64,000 nt of DNA from Haloferula helveola (GTDB lineage Bacteria; Verrucomicrobiota; Verrucomicrobiia; Verrucomicrobiales; Akkermansiaceae), in contig NZ_AP024702.1 of assembly GCF_037076345.1 (NCBI RefSeq), forward strand, positions 1,922,001 through 1,986,000. Reading direction: 5' to 3'. Shown piece after piece: positions 9,019 to 18,337 of this stretch. Positions within the stretch are counted from its first letter, which is position 1. The number at the start of each line of letters is the position of its first letter. The notes beneath the pieces are model-generated. The model saw nothing but the letters and a program-made list of their open reading frames with translations. It was not told the DNA's origin and did not search any database. The position numbers and the translations under genes are program-made.

Positions 9019-9474
9019 ATGGACCCGATGATCGGAGGCTTCTCGATTTCACTCACGGTCGCCGATGGCAAAGCGGCGCTCGATCTCTACCGCCGCGCCT
9101 TGGAGGCGGAGGAGCTCTACCGGATGGCGCTGCCCGAGCATATGGGTGGCGGCATCGCCCACGCCGAGTTCAAGGTGGGCGAACAGATCCTCTACCTCTC
9201 CGAAGCCTACCCTGACTGGAGCGCCGAAGCGATGGACGAGGATCAGGTGGCATCCTGCCTCTTCGGAGTGAATGTCGCCGACTGCGACGCGGCTTTCTCG
9301 AAGGCGGTGGCGGAAGGAATGAAGACCCTCTCCGAACCCGCCGATCAGCCGTGGGGCTGGCGCACCGCGATCGTCCTCGATCCGTTCGGCTACCGTTGGA
9401 ACATCCGTCAACTCATCGAAGAGATCAGCCCTGAGGAACTTGAGCGCCGGTTCAAGGCGATGATGGAGGGCTGA
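9019..9474 (+). CDS. VOC-superfamily (PhnB/glyoxalase-like) protein
   Basis: 151 residues with the paired beta-alpha-beta-beta-beta layout of the vicinal-oxygen-chelate fold: ISLTVADGKAALDLYRRAL at the start, a central HAEFKVGEQILYLSE, and the second module ending DPFGYRWNIRQ. PhnB-like members are often annotated as 3-demethylubiquinone methyltransferase-like, but most have no proven activity. Cytosolic. Convergent with the SGNH gene, with 14 bp between stops. The substrate is unknown. Confidence 0.85.
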   Translation: MDPMIGGFSISLTVADGKAALDLYRRALEAEELYRMALPEHMGGGIAHAEFKVGEQILYLSEAYPDWSAEAMDEDQVASCLFGVNVADCDAAFSKAVAEGMKTLSEPADQPWGWRTAIVLDPFGYRWNIRQLIEEISPEELERRFKAMMEG

Positions 9475-9488
9475 GGACCTTCCAACCG

Positions 9489-10184
9489 TTACTTCAGCGA
9501 CGACCGGATCGCGCGGACCACCGGCTCGTGCACCGGAGACTTGTCCTTCTGATTGAGGGTCTTGTCGTAGCTCGCGAAGCCGGGGTGTTTCTCATCCGGT
9601 CCGAACTGGGCCATCACATGGGCATGGACGTCGACCACCGGCACGCCGTGGCGTTTCATCACTGCGGCGGCGATCGAGTTGTATTCAACCTCCGAGTCGG
9701 CATCGAAAAGATTGCCTTGGTAGCTGGGAAACGAGTGCACGTTGACCAGGGGCGTCGTGGTTCCCCACAGGAGCTTGGCGCCGGTGGCCTTGAGCCGCTT
9801 CACCAGTTCGTCGAGGTTCTTCCCGTACTGCTCCGGCGTCGCCACACGCACCCCGCCGGCGTTCTTGCTCATCGCGCGGATCTCCTGGGTCGCGGGGTCC
9901 TTGTAGAACAGTTCGCCGATGCCGTAGTTGAAGTAGATCACGTCCCACTTCGTCTCCCCGAGCAGGGTGTCGAGTTCGGCAATCGCGGTTCCGGAGTCGT
10001 TCGGCCCATTCCGCGGGATCTCGACCTTCACGTCCTTCCCCAACTCCCTCGCCAAGGGCTGCGCGACCATCCGGGCGTGGATGTTGTCCGTCAGGCAAAG
10101 GACACGCGACTCCTCCGCACGGAGCAGCCCGGCGGCCGATGCCAGCAGGCCGATACCGAAGAGAGCGGAGCGGAGTCGGAACAT
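9489..10184 (-). CDS. secreted SGNH/GDSL-type hydrolase
   Basis: 231 residues with a signal peptide (MFRLRSALFGIGLLASAAGL). After VLCLTDNIH in the block I position, it has VIYFNYGIGE as a likely block III and VVDVHAHV near the C-terminus as the Asp/His block V. The usual GDS nucleophile is replaced by TDN, so catalysis is uncertain; this variant is common in Verrucomicrobia/Planctomycetes secreted SGNH proteins. It starts four bases after the stop of the DUF1552 gene, making it the third gene of an operon with DUF1592-type and DUF1552 proteins. Confidence 0.7.
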   Translation of the reverse strand: MFRLRSALFGIGLLASAAGLLRAEESRVLCLTDNIHARMVAQPLARELGKDVKVEIPRNGPNDSGTAIAELDTLLGETKWDVIYFNYGIGELFYKDPATQEIRAMSKNAGGVRVATPEQYGKNLDELVKRLKATGAKLLWGTTTPLVNVHSFPSYQGNLFDADSEVEYNSIAAAVMKRHGVPVVDVHAHVMAQFGPDEKHPGFASYDKTLNQKDKSPVHEPVVRAIRSSLK

Positions 10185-10188
10185 CGGA

Positions 10189-11535
10189 TCAGGCGCGGAT
10201 CTCGGTCAGTTCGCCGGTGCTGTCGGCGAACTTCTCGACCGGCGTGTCGACCGCGTTGAGCATCGACACGAACAGGTTGGAAAGCGGCTTCTTGCGGTCG
10301 CCCTCGAAGGCGTGCAGGTGGCCGTGCTTGAAGCCCAGGCGGTTGCCGCCGGCAATCTGGATCGGATAGTCCTTGGTGCTGTGCGAACCGTGCGGGTGGG
10401 CCGAGCCCCACAGCACGACGGTGTTGTCGAGCATGTTGCCCTCGCCCTCCGGCGTGTCCTTGAGTCGTTTGAGGAAGTAGGAATGCTGCTCGGCACGCCA
10501 CTTCTCCCAGTCGCCGGAAAAGCCGTCGGGCCGCTTGTGCGCGATGTCGTGGGTGGCGCCGGTATAGCCGAGCACGCGATTGGCGAAGTTACCGACGAGA
10601 TTGCCGGTCGAGTGCTCACTCTCGGTCATGAAGGTCGCGAAGCGCGTCGAGTCGGTCTGCAAAGCGAGGTAGAGCAGGTCATACATGCAGCGGATGTATT
10701 CCGTCGGGTTCTCGTAGCTTGCTTCGAGGTTGAGACCCTTGGTGTCGACTTCCGGCAGCGGCTCGTGCGTCCACTGACTGGTACGCTCGACCCGCTGCTC
10801 GAGCGCCCGGACCGAGTCCAGATACTCCTCCATCTTCTGCTTGTCCTCCGCGCCGAGTTTGCCGTGCAACGACTTGTAATTCTCCATCATCAGGTCGAGC
10901 ACGCTCGCCTCTCGCTTCAGTTCGGCGCGCACGTCGTTGACCGTCTTGCTCGCGTACGGATTGAAGAGCCGGTTGAAGATGTCCTGCGGATCCTTCAGCG
11001 AAGGAATCGGCTGACCCGGCCCGCGGTGGGAAAGCGTCTTCGACATCCCGTACGAGCCGGTGCCGCCCTCGCTGCCCATCACCAGCGACGCGTAGCGCGT
11101 GTGATGCCCGTTCACTTTCGCCGCGAGCTGGTCGATCGAGATGTTGTTGGTCTTCTCCGGTCCCGACATGTCGGCACCGGTGGCGAAGACATCCCCGCTG
11201 CTGTGTCCGCCCAGTCCGTAGCCGCCGGCATGGTCAAGTCCGCGGAGGTAGCTGAGGTCCTGCTCCAGTCCCTTGAACGGAGCCGAGGCCTTGTTGAAGG
11301 TGATCGGCCCGGAATCATGGCGTGGGTACCAACTCCACTCGTGCGCCTTGCCGCCGGGCGTGTTCGGATCGTAGACGCCGTAGGAAATGTAGCTCACCAC
11401 CAGGCGCTTCGGCTGGTTCGCTCCGCCGGCCAGCCCGCGGGCCCAGCTCATGCTGTTGAGGAAGGGAAGCGCGAGCGCGATGCCTCCGCCGCGAAGCACG
11501 TCGCGACGGTTCATGTGCCAGGATTTTTCGGTCAT
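10189..11535 (-). CDS. DUF1552 protein, Tat-exported
   Basis: 448 residues from the ATG at 11535, which overlaps the TGA of the upstream gene (ATGA). The N-terminus carries a twin-arginine signal (NRRDVLRGGGIALALPFL). The body matches DUF1552: KRLVVSYISYGVYDP near the start, YLRGLDHAGGYG, GHSSGDVFATGA, and WGSAHPHGSHSTKDYP near the end. DUF1552 is related to DUF1501 and is nearly always paired with DUF1592-type cytochrome proteins, as here; the biochemical role is not established. The overlap implies translational coupling with the partner. Confidence 0.92.
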   Translation of the reverse strand: MTEKSWHMNRRDVLRGGGIALALPFLNSMSWARGLAGGANQPKRLVVSYISYGVYDPNTPGGKAHEWSWYPRHDSGPITFNKASAPFKGLEQDLSYLRGLDHAGGYGLGGHSSGDVFATGADMSGPEKTNNISIDQLAAKVNGHHTRYASLVMGSEGGTGSYGMSKTLSHRGPGQPIPSLKDPQDIFNRLFNPYASKTVNDVRAELKREASVLDLMMENYKSLHGKLGAEDKQKMEEYLDSVRALEQRVERTSQWTHEPLPEVDTKGLNLEASYENPTEYIRCMYDLLYLALQTDSTRFATFMTESEHSTGNLVGNFANRVLGYTGATHDIAHKRPDGFSGDWEKWRAEQHSYFLKRLKDTPEGEGNMLDNTVVLWGSAHPHGSHSTKDYPIQIAGGNRLGFKHGHLHAFEGDRKKPLSNLFVSMLNAVDTPVEKFADSTGELTEIRA

Positions 11536-14102
11536 GGTTGGTTCGGAGTCGGATTGCGGAACGTGTCGCTCTTGCACACGGCCACGATCATGTCTTGGAA
11601 GGCATAGTCGTCCTTTTCGGAGGTTTTCAAAAGCTCTTCGACCGCGTAGCGGTCGCGATAGGTCAGCGCTCGGCCGAGACCATAGCCGAGCAGACGCCGC
11701 AGTACGTTCTCGGCGATGTCCTTGTCACGATCGCCCAGCAGGTAGTCCTTCAACTCGCGCATGCCGTCGACTTCCGGCCCGTGCGGAACCCGCGCCGAGG
11801 CATCGACCTCGATCTTGAAGATCTTGGCGAGCGCGTCGTTGTAGCCCTTGAGATCGCCGTGCTGGCCTTCGTTGAAACGGGGCACCCTCGCCCCGTCCTG
11901 CGGGATGAACGCCTGGAACTGTCCGGCCGCGTTGTAGCGCTCGAAGGGAATGCCCCACGGATCCAGGCGCACGTGGCAGTCGTTGCAGGTTTCTTCGGTG
12001 CGGTGAAGTGCCAGCAGGTCCTTGATCGTGACCGCATGGTCGGCGGACTCACCGGCCGTATCGGACAGCGCCGGCACCTCGGCCGGCGGCGGCTTGACCT
12101 CGTCGCCAAGGATCGCCTCACGCAGCCAGACCGCCCGGTAGATCGGATGCGGCGCCGAGCCGGTACCATTGCCGACCAGCACCGAGCCTTGCGTCGGCAG
12201 CCCGCCGAGGTTGTCGTCCGGCTTGATCGCGACCGCTCTGAACCCGAGACCCTTCACTCCCTCGATCCCGTAGTGGGCGGCGAGCGGTTCGTTGAGCCAT
12301 GCGAAGTCCGAGTCGACGATGTCGAGCACGCTGGCATTGCGACGCACGAGTTCGCGGATGAAGCCGACCGTTTCCTCGTGCATGTAGTCGCGGATCGTCG
12401 GACGGAAGAGCACCTCCTGACCCGATCGCTCGCCGCGATGCACGGTGTAGAGGAATCGCGGGAACAGGTTCAGATTGATGTTCACCGCCTTCATCTTCTC
12501 GATGCTCAGCCACTGGGTGGCGAAGTTGTCGATGAAGTCACCCGCCCGCTCGTCGGCCAGCATGCGCCCGACCTGATTGACGATCACTTCCGGATCATCG
12601 AGGTCTCCTTCGGCAGCGAGCGCGAGCAGTTCTTCGTCCGGCAGACTGCCCCACAGGAAATACGAGAGCTTCGACGCGAGCTCATACTCGGGAGTCGTGA
12701 TCTCGTCTCCGGCGACGGTGTGGTAGAGGAACTGCGGCGAGATCAGCACCATCGCGAGCGTCTCGCGCATCGTCGCCTCAAGGCTGTCAAACCCCGGCTC
12801 GAGCATCTTGTAGAGGCTCGCGAAACGATCGAGTTCCTCCGACGCCACCGGGCGCCGGAACGCACGGGTCATGAAGCGCTGGAGAACGCCGCGGACATAG
12901 GCATCCGGGTCGGCATGGCGCAGCGAGTCTTCCGGAAGAATGCGCGTGTGATGCTCCGGCGGCCACACATCGACGATCGGCCCTTCGAACTCGATCTTCC
13001 GCACCACGGCGCGAGGGACGTCGAACTCCCAACCGGTCGAGTGGTGGTCATTGAGCTGACCGTTGTCGAAAAGGTTCTGCGGGTAGATCCACATCGAGTC
13101 CGGCTCCTTGCCCGACTTGAGCACCTTGCCGACCTGGTAGGGGTGGTTCTCGATCCGTCCGCGGAACTCGAACTCCTTCAGGTGATCGACGTCGTTGCTC
13201 ACGTGGACGGTCCCGACCGGATGGTAGTCACCGGTGCCGGCATCGTGGCGCAGGTGCGAGCCCATCACGATTCGCAGCGGCACCTCGTCGTAACCGGGAG
13301 GAAGGATGGCACCCGCCTTGATCCGGATCCGGTACTCACCCGTCGACGGCCACTCGCGCATGTTCACTCCGCGTGACACCGAGCGGCGACCTCCGTCAAA
13401 CACCCCGACCTCGTCGTCATGGCTGCCGGCCAGGGTGTAGCGCGCGGGTTCGAAGTTCCATTCGTGCCGGATCACCTCCGGCTTCTCCGGATCGACGATC
13501 GCGCTCGACAACATCCGCCGGGCATTGTCGAGGTAACGGTCGACCTGCTCCGGACCGAGCAGCATGAACTCGGCGGTGTTGTTGAAATGATACGGCTTCT
13601 TCGGGTCCTCCGGCAGCGCCTTGACCAGATCGAGTTCGAACCCGAACAGATCGCGCATCGTGTTCTGATACTCGAAGTTCGTCAGCCGTCGGGCCTGAGG
13701 CGCGGCGCTCGCCTTGCTTGCATGGTCCACGTAGTCGCGCAGGCCCCCATCGATCCAGTCCACCACGGCCTGGCGTTCGGCATCGCTCGGCTGCTTCTCA
13801 TCCTCCGGCGGCATCTCCTCGAAATCGAGCACGTCGAGGATGTCCTCCCAGCGTTCGAGTTCCTGGCCCTCGGCCAGATCTCCATCGAGCGTGTGAAGCG
13901 TGATCTTCCCCTTGCTCTTGTCCGGTCCGTGGCAGCGGATGCAGTACTCCTCGAAAAACGGCTTCACCCCCGACTGATGCCCCTCGACCCCGGTGGGGAT
14001 CTCCTTCGCATCCGAAGACCCGATCAAGCCGACCACCAGCGCGAGGCGGACGCAAAAGCCCGCAACCAAGCGGGTTCGGGCCGCTTGGGATCGGAAAAGC
14101 AT
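11532..14102 (-). CDS. planctomycete-type cytochrome protein (DUF1587/1592/1588/1585)
   Basis: 856 residues from the ATG at 14102 (MLFRSQAARTR), giving a normal signal peptide; an ATG at 14183 would add 27 residues. A PSCyt1-like haem motif CIRCH lies near residue 54, followed by the DUF1587 region (RRLTNFEYQNTMRDLFG), a long middle region, DUF1595/DUF1592 (FMTRAFRRP, ISPQFLYH, LSYFLWGSLPDEEL), DUF1588 with a second CxxCH (CNDCHVRLDPWG) and C-terminal DUF1585 (LLGYGLGRALTYRDR). The protein probably binds c-type haem at the cell surface or periplasm; substrate and electron partner are unknown. It overlaps the DUF1552 gene. Confidence 0.92.
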   Translation of the reverse strand: MLFRSQAARTRLVAGFCVRLALVVGLIGSSDAKEIPTGVEGHQSGVKPFFEEYCIRCHGPDKSKGKITLHTLDGDLAEGQELERWEDILDVLDFEEMPPEDEKQPSDAERQAVVDWIDGGLRDYVDHASKASAAPQARRLTNFEYQNTMRDLFGFELDLVKALPEDPKKPYHFNNTAEFMLLGPEQVDRYLDNARRMLSSAIVDPEKPEVIRHEWNFEPARYTLAGSHDDEVGVFDGGRRSVSRGVNMREWPSTGEYRIRIKAGAILPPGYDEVPLRIVMGSHLRHDAGTGDYHPVGTVHVSNDVDHLKEFEFRGRIENHPYQVGKVLKSGKEPDSMWIYPQNLFDNGQLNDHHSTGWEFDVPRAVVRKIEFEGPIVDVWPPEHHTRILPEDSLRHADPDAYVRGVLQRFMTRAFRRPVASEELDRFASLYKMLEPGFDSLEATMRETLAMVLISPQFLYHTVAGDEITTPEYELASKLSYFLWGSLPDEELLALAAEGDLDDPEVIVNQVGRMLADERAGDFIDNFATQWLSIEKMKAVNINLNLFPRFLYTVHRGERSGQEVLFRPTIRDYMHEETVGFIRELVRRNASVLDIVDSDFAWLNEPLAAHYGIEGVKGLGFRAVAIKPDDNLGGLPTQGSVLVGNGTGSAPHPIYRAVWLREAILGDEVKPPPAEVPALSDTAGESADHAVTIKDLLALHRTEETCNDCHVRLDPWGIPFERYNAAGQFQAFIPQDGARVPRFNEGQHGDLKGYNDALAKIFKIEVDASARVPHGPEVDGMRELKDYLLGDRDKDIAENVLRRLLGYGLGRALTYRDRYAVEELLKTSEKDDYAFQDMIVAVCKSDTFRNPTPNQP

Positions 14103-14246
14103 GGAGATGGGGCGGCTCAAGGGCGGCAAACGAGGATTCGGAACCTCCCGAACGAGCCGCAGCAGTGCCATCTTGCGGCCCATCGACCCCCGATAGGCGC
14201 AAAAATGCGTCTTTGTGTCGTGGATTTGCGCGACGAAAAGCCCGAC

Positions 14247-15572
14247 TCAACCGCCCGCAACCTTCACGGAAACCTCCTTCGCCATTTGGCCCATCCGGCT
14301 CCGAAGCTCGGCGACCCTGTCCGGAAGTTCGTCCGCGCGGTTCACCCGCTCATAGGGGTCCGTCACCATGTCGAACAGCTCCGGCTTGCCGGTGACCGTC
14401 CGCAGTTTCCACCGCCCGACCCTCACCGCCTCCAGTCCACTACGGAAATAGTAGTAGTCCTCTCGCGGAGAAGCATCCGCCTTGCCCGAGAGGAAAGGTG
14501 TCAGGTCGTGACCGTCGAGAACGTGCTCGGGCAGAGTGGCTCCACCGGCGGCGAGGCAGGTCCGGTAGATGTCGGGCATGCCGACCAGCTCGCCCGACAC
14601 CTGGCCGGCCGGCACGGTCCCCGGCCAGCGCACGATCGCCGGAACGCGGGGGCCGCCTTCGTAGGTCTCGCCTTTCGAGCCGCGGAGCGGACCGGTTGAA
14701 CCGGCGTGCCACAGCTTGTTCTGCGTCCTCAGCATCCGCGGCGGCATCTCGACCCACGGGCCGTTGTCCGAGGCGAAGAAGACCAGCGTGTTGTCGGCCA
14801 CGCCCTTCTTCTCAAGGGCCGCCAGCACTTCACCGACCGACCAGTCGACTTCCTCGATCACGTCGCCGTAGAGTCCGCCCGCCGACTTCCCGCGCCGGGC
14901 ATCCGACACATGGATCGGGAGGTGGGGCATCGCGTAGGCGAGGTAGAGAAAGAACGGTCCCTCGGCTTTCTCGATCAAACCCACCGCTTCCTCGGTGTAG
15001 CGCGTGGTCAGCGGGTCCTGATCGAAGGGATGCTCGACCATCTCATCGCCGCGATAGAGCCCGAGCGGTTCGTTGGTCTGCACCCACGGTTTGATGTAGT
15101 CGTTCGAATACGGCAGCCCGAACCATGTATCGAATCCCTGGTTCACCGGAAGGAACCGCTTCTCCTTGTACCCGAGGTGCCACTTGCCGACCATGTGCGT
15201 GGCATAGCCGGCTTCCTTGAGCGCCTCCGCCAACGTCTTCTCCGAGTCGGGCAGGCCGCCTTTGCCGTCCGAGCCGGTGCCGCCATTGAATTTCACCCGC
15301 GGCATGTAGCGCCCGGTGATGAGCTGCGTCCGGGAAGGCACACACCACGATCCGGTGACGAACGAGGTCAGCCGGATTCCCTCCCCCGCGAGACGGTCGA
15401 TATTCGGCGTCTTGATCAGCGGATGGCCGTAGCAGCCTGGATCCCCGTAGCCCATGTCGTCGGCGAAAAGGATGACCACGTTCGGTTTCTCGGCGGCAAG
15501 GGACGCCGGGATCCAGAGGGTGAGCGTAAGGAGAAAGCAAAGGCGGATGGCTCGTGCAAACATGCCCGCCAT
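14247..15572 (-). CDS. secreted sulfatase
   Basis: 441 residues with a signal peptide; ATG codons at 15572 and 15563 are both possible starts. Sulfatase motifs are complete: NVVILFADDMGYGD metal site, CVPSRTQLITGRY with formylglycine Cys77, GKWHLGY, LAYAMPHLPIH and SDNGPW. Length fits the arylsulfatase A/GalNAc-sulfatase-like group. It would remove sulfate from glycans outside the cytoplasm. It lies 144 bp upstream of the DUF1592-type gene on the same strand and may be co-regulated with it. It is the second sulfatase in the window and clearly diverged from the one at 3879. Confidence 0.93.
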   Translation of the reverse strand: MAGMFARAIRLCFLLTLTLWIPASLAAEKPNVVILFADDMGYGDPGCYGHPLIKTPNIDRLAGEGIRLTSFVTGSWCVPSRTQLITGRYMPRVKFNGGTGSDGKGGLPDSEKTLAEALKEAGYATHMVGKWHLGYKEKRFLPVNQGFDTWFGLPYSNDYIKPWVQTNEPLGLYRGDEMVEHPFDQDPLTTRYTEEAVGLIEKAEGPFFLYLAYAMPHLPIHVSDARRGKSAGGLYGDVIEEVDWSVGEVLAALEKKGVADNTLVFFASDNGPWVEMPPRMLRTQNKLWHAGSTGPLRGSKGETYEGGPRVPAIVRWPGTVPAGQVSGELVGMPDIYRTCLAAGGATLPEHVLDGHDLTPFLSGKADASPREDYYYFRSGLEAVRVGRWKLRTVTGKPELFDMVTDPYERVNRADELPDRVAELRSRMGQMAKEVSVKVAGG

Positions 15573-15634
15573 TCAAAGGCATCCGCCGCTCCGGAAAAGA
15601 ACAGAGTTCCTGCGGGTACAATCACCAGAAAGGA

Positions 15635-15664
15635 TTGGTCTTGGATGCCCCGCATGGTTAGACC
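15635..15664 (+). promoter_or_regulatory. putative promoter of RND efflux operon
   Basis: TTGGTC (15635-15640), 18-bp spacer, TAGACC (15659-15664), eight bases before the ATG at 15673. Confidence 0.45.
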
Positions 15665-15672
15665 GTAGGCGA

Positions 15673-17109
15673 ATGATCGTCCGGATCCTCCCCCTGACTC
15701 CCGTGGTCGCCCTCATCTCGGGCTGCATGGTCGTAGGCACCGATTACACCTCGCCCGACACGATCACGCCCGACTCGTGGCACCAGAGCTTGAGCTCGGA
15801 CCTCCATTCGGGGAGCTCGTCGCTGGAGAAATGGTGGACGCGTTTCAATGACCCGACCCTCAACCGCTTGATCGACACCGCGCGCGGATCGAACCGCGAC
15901 CTCGCCATCGCCTACGAGCGGATCAACGAGGCACGCGCCAGCCGTGGCATCGCCCGCAGCCAGCTTTTCCCAACGATCGACTTCGGCGGCGGCGTCTCGC
16001 GCGGCCGCACCAGCCAGAACCTCGGAACGCCCTCGCCGCCGGCCGGCAAGACGGGCGACTTCTGGTCGACCGGCCTCGACGCCGGGTGGGAAATCGACTT
16101 CTTCGGCGGCGTCCGTCGGTCGATCGAGGCGTCCAACGCCACCGTCGAGGGCACCGAGGAGCTCTACCGCGACACCATGGTCAGCCTGCTGGCCGAGGTC
16201 GCCTACGCCTACATCCAGATCCGCACGCTCGACGAGCGCATCCGGCTCGCCGAGAACAACATCAAGAACCAACGCGACTCGGTCGGGCTCACCCAGGACC
16301 GCTTCGACGCCGGTCTCGCACCGGAACTCGATGTCTCGCAGGCGACCACCAACCTCGCCAGCACCGAGGCCTTTGTCCCTGCCTTGCGCAACCAGCGCGA
16401 TGTCGCGCTCAACCGTCTCGCCACCCTGATCGGCCGCTACCCCGGCGCCGCGTCCTCGTTCATCGGCAGCTCGAAGGGCATCCCGGTGCCGCCCCGCTCG
16501 GCGGGCACCGGCATTCCGTCCGACCTCGTCCGTTCCCGCCCCGACATCCGAGCCGCGGAACGCTCGCTGGCGGCCCAGACCGCCCTCATCGGCGTGGCCG
16601 AGGCCGACCTGTTCCCCCGCTTCACGCTCTCGGGCACCTTCCAGCTCCAGTCGACCGCCGCCTCCAGCCTGACCGAGTCGAACTCCCGCAACTACTCGTT
16701 CGGCCCGTCGTTCCGCTGGAACATCTTCAGCGCCGGCCGCATCAAGAACCAGATCGCGATCGAGGAATCGCGCACCAAGCAGGCCTACCTGAATTACGAA
16801 AGCACCGTGCTCAAGGCGGTCGAGGAGGTGGAAAACGCGCTCTCATCGGTGCGCAACGAACGCGACCGGCTCGGCGCCCTCAACACCGCCGTCACTGCAT
16901 CGGAGAAAACGGTGTCGCTGGTGAAGGACAACTACGGCGAAGGGCTCATCGACTTCCAGAACGTGCTCGATGCCGAGCGCACCATCTTCGCCAACGAGGA
17001 CGAGCGCGCGGTCTCGCAGGGCCAGATCGCCGCCGCCTACGTCGCCCTCTTCAAATCCCTCGGCGGAGGCACCCGCATGCGCTCCGCCAAGTCCGGCACG
17101 AAGGACTGA
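15673..17109 (+). CDS. RND efflux outer-membrane lipoprotein (TolC/NodT family)
   Basis: 478 residues from the ATG at 15673. The signal peptide ends in the lipobox LISGC. Two outer-membrane efflux protein repeats follow, with WWTRFNDPTLNRLIDTA, NRDLAIAYERINEARA, VAYAYIQIRTL, IPSDLVRSRPDIRAAERSL and a final long helix before GLIDFQNVLDAERT. It forms the trimeric outer-membrane channel of a tripartite pump. It is first of three tightly spaced genes (19 bp to the adaptor), an uncommon order because the channel gene is usually last or absent. Confidence 0.93.
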   Translation: MIVRILPLTPVVALISGCMVVGTDYTSPDTITPDSWHQSLSSDLHSGSSSLEKWWTRFNDPTLNRLIDTARGSNRDLAIAYERINEARASRGIARSQLFPTIDFGGGVSRGRTSQNLGTPSPPAGKTGDFWSTGLDAGWEIDFFGGVRRSIEASNATVEGTEELYRDTMVSLLAEVAYAYIQIRTLDERIRLAENNIKNQRDSVGLTQDRFDAGLAPELDVSQATTNLASTEAFVPALRNQRDVALNRLATLIGRYPGAASSFIGSSKGIPVPPRSAGTGIPSDLVRSRPDIRAAERSLAAQTALIGVAEADLFPRFTLSGTFQLQSTAASSLTESNSRNYSFGPSFRWNIFSAGRIKNQIAIEESRTKQAYLNYESTVLKAVEEVENALSSVRNERDRLGALNTAVTASEKTVSLVKDNYGEGLIDFQNVLDAERTIFANEDERAVSQGQIAAAYVALFKSLGGGTRMRSAKSGTKD

Positions 17110-17128
17110 TCCCGAAACTCCCGAAACC

Positions 17129-18316
17129 GTGAAAACATCCCCGCTCCTGCTCGCCGCGGTGCTGCTGAGCGCCTGCGAAAAGAAATCGGAGGCCCCACCC
17201 CCGCAACCGCTGCCGGTCACCGTCGCCCAGCCGGTGAAACGCGAAGTCACGATCTACCGCGACTTCCCCGCCACCCTGGCAGGCGCCCAGCAGGTCGAGA
17301 TCCGCGCCCGCGTGCGTGGCATCCTGTCGCTGGCCGATGAGGACCTCGATTTCGCCGGCAATCTGGTCGAGAAGGACACCGAGCTGTTCATCATCGAGCC
17401 CGATCCCTACCAGCAGGCGACCGCCGCCGCCCAGGCCGCGGTCGAACGGGCGGAAGCCACCCGTGATCTCAAGCAGAAGACCTTCGAACGGATCTCGAAG
17501 GCGGGAAAATCCCGGGCCGTGTCGGAGCTCGACGTCGAGATCGCCGCCGCCGAACTCGCCGAGGCCGAGGCCGCCGTGGCCCAGGCCAAGGCCCAACTCA
17601 ACGAGTCGGTACTGACGGAGGACTACACGCTCATCAAGGCGCCGATCAGCGGACGGATGTCGCGCCTGCTGGTCGACCCCGGCAACCTCGTCGGCGCGAC
17701 CGAGTCGACGCTGCTCGCGACGATCATCGACGACTCGGTGATGTATGCCTACTTCGAGGTGCCCGAGCGGCCGCTGATCCGATTCCTGGAACGCCGCACC
17801 GCCGACAAGGAGAACGAGCCGGTCTACCAATCGGACATCCGGCTGAAGCTGGCCGACGGTTCGATCTACGACAAGCCGGGGAAGATCGACTACATCGAGA
17901 ACGAGGTCGACCCCGCCACACGCACGGCGCGCGTCCGCGCGGTGTTCCCGAATGACGACCACCAACTCGCCGCCGGACTCTACGGCCTTGTCGGATACCC
18001 GGCCGGCCCGAACCCGGAGAACGTCACCGAAAAGGAGGCCTTCGTCGTCCCCTCGAGCTGCATCCTGCGCGACATCGGCGGCAACTTCGTCTGGGTCGTG
18101 GACGACCAGAACATCGTCCGCCGCCGGGCAGTTGAAACGGGAGACTCCGTGGAAAAACCGGATCAGGATCCCAACAAGCCGAAGGAACTCGAAACGGTCG
18201 TCAACAAGGGCCTCGACGGCACCGAACGGATCATCGTTTCCGGCCTCCAGCGCGCCCGCGAAGGAGCCCCCGTCACTCCCGTTCCTGCGGAACAGGCCGC
18301 GAAAGCGGAAGAGTAG
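17129..18316 (+). CDS. RND efflux periplasmic adaptor (membrane fusion protein)
   Basis: 395 residues from a GTG at 17129 that begins a short lipoprotein signal peptide (VKTSPLLLAAVLLSAC). It then shows the adaptor layout: beta-barrel/lipoyl half VEIRARVRGILS, an alpha-hairpin rich in Ala/Glu/Gln (about 95-150), the second lipoyl half DYTLIKAPISGRMSR, and a C-terminal membrane-proximal domain. It links the inner-membrane pump to the outer-membrane channel. Spacing of 19 and 21 bp to its neighbours supports one transcript. Substrates cannot be deduced. Confidence 0.93.
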   Translation: MKTSPLLLAAVLLSACEKKSEAPPPQPLPVTVAQPVKREVTIYRDFPATLAGAQQVEIRARVRGILSLADEDLDFAGNLVEKDTELFIIEPDPYQQATAAAQAAVERAEATRDLKQKTFERISKAGKSRAVSELDVEIAAAELAEAEAAVAQAKAQLNESVLTEDYTLIKAPISGRMSRLLVDPGNLVGATESTLLATIIDDSVMYAYFEVPERPLIRFLERRTADKENEPVYQSDIRLKLADGSIYDKPGKIDYIENEVDPATRTARVRAVFPNDDHQLAAGLYGLVGYPAGPNPENVTEKEAFVVPSSCILRDIGGNFVWVVDDQNIVRRRAVETGDSVEKPDQDPNKPKELETVVNKGLDGTERIIVSGLQRAREGAPVTPVPAEQAAKAEE

Positions 18317-18337
18317 AACCACGGCTCCCCCAGTTCC

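Noticed and set aside
9967..11607. Long plus-strand frame opposite DUF1552
   Set aside because: Mirror of a well-supported DUF1552 gene; no recognisable domain.
11538..13376. 612-residue plus-strand frame opposite the DUF1592-type gene
   Set aside because: Shadow frame; the minus strand carries haem motifs and complete domains.
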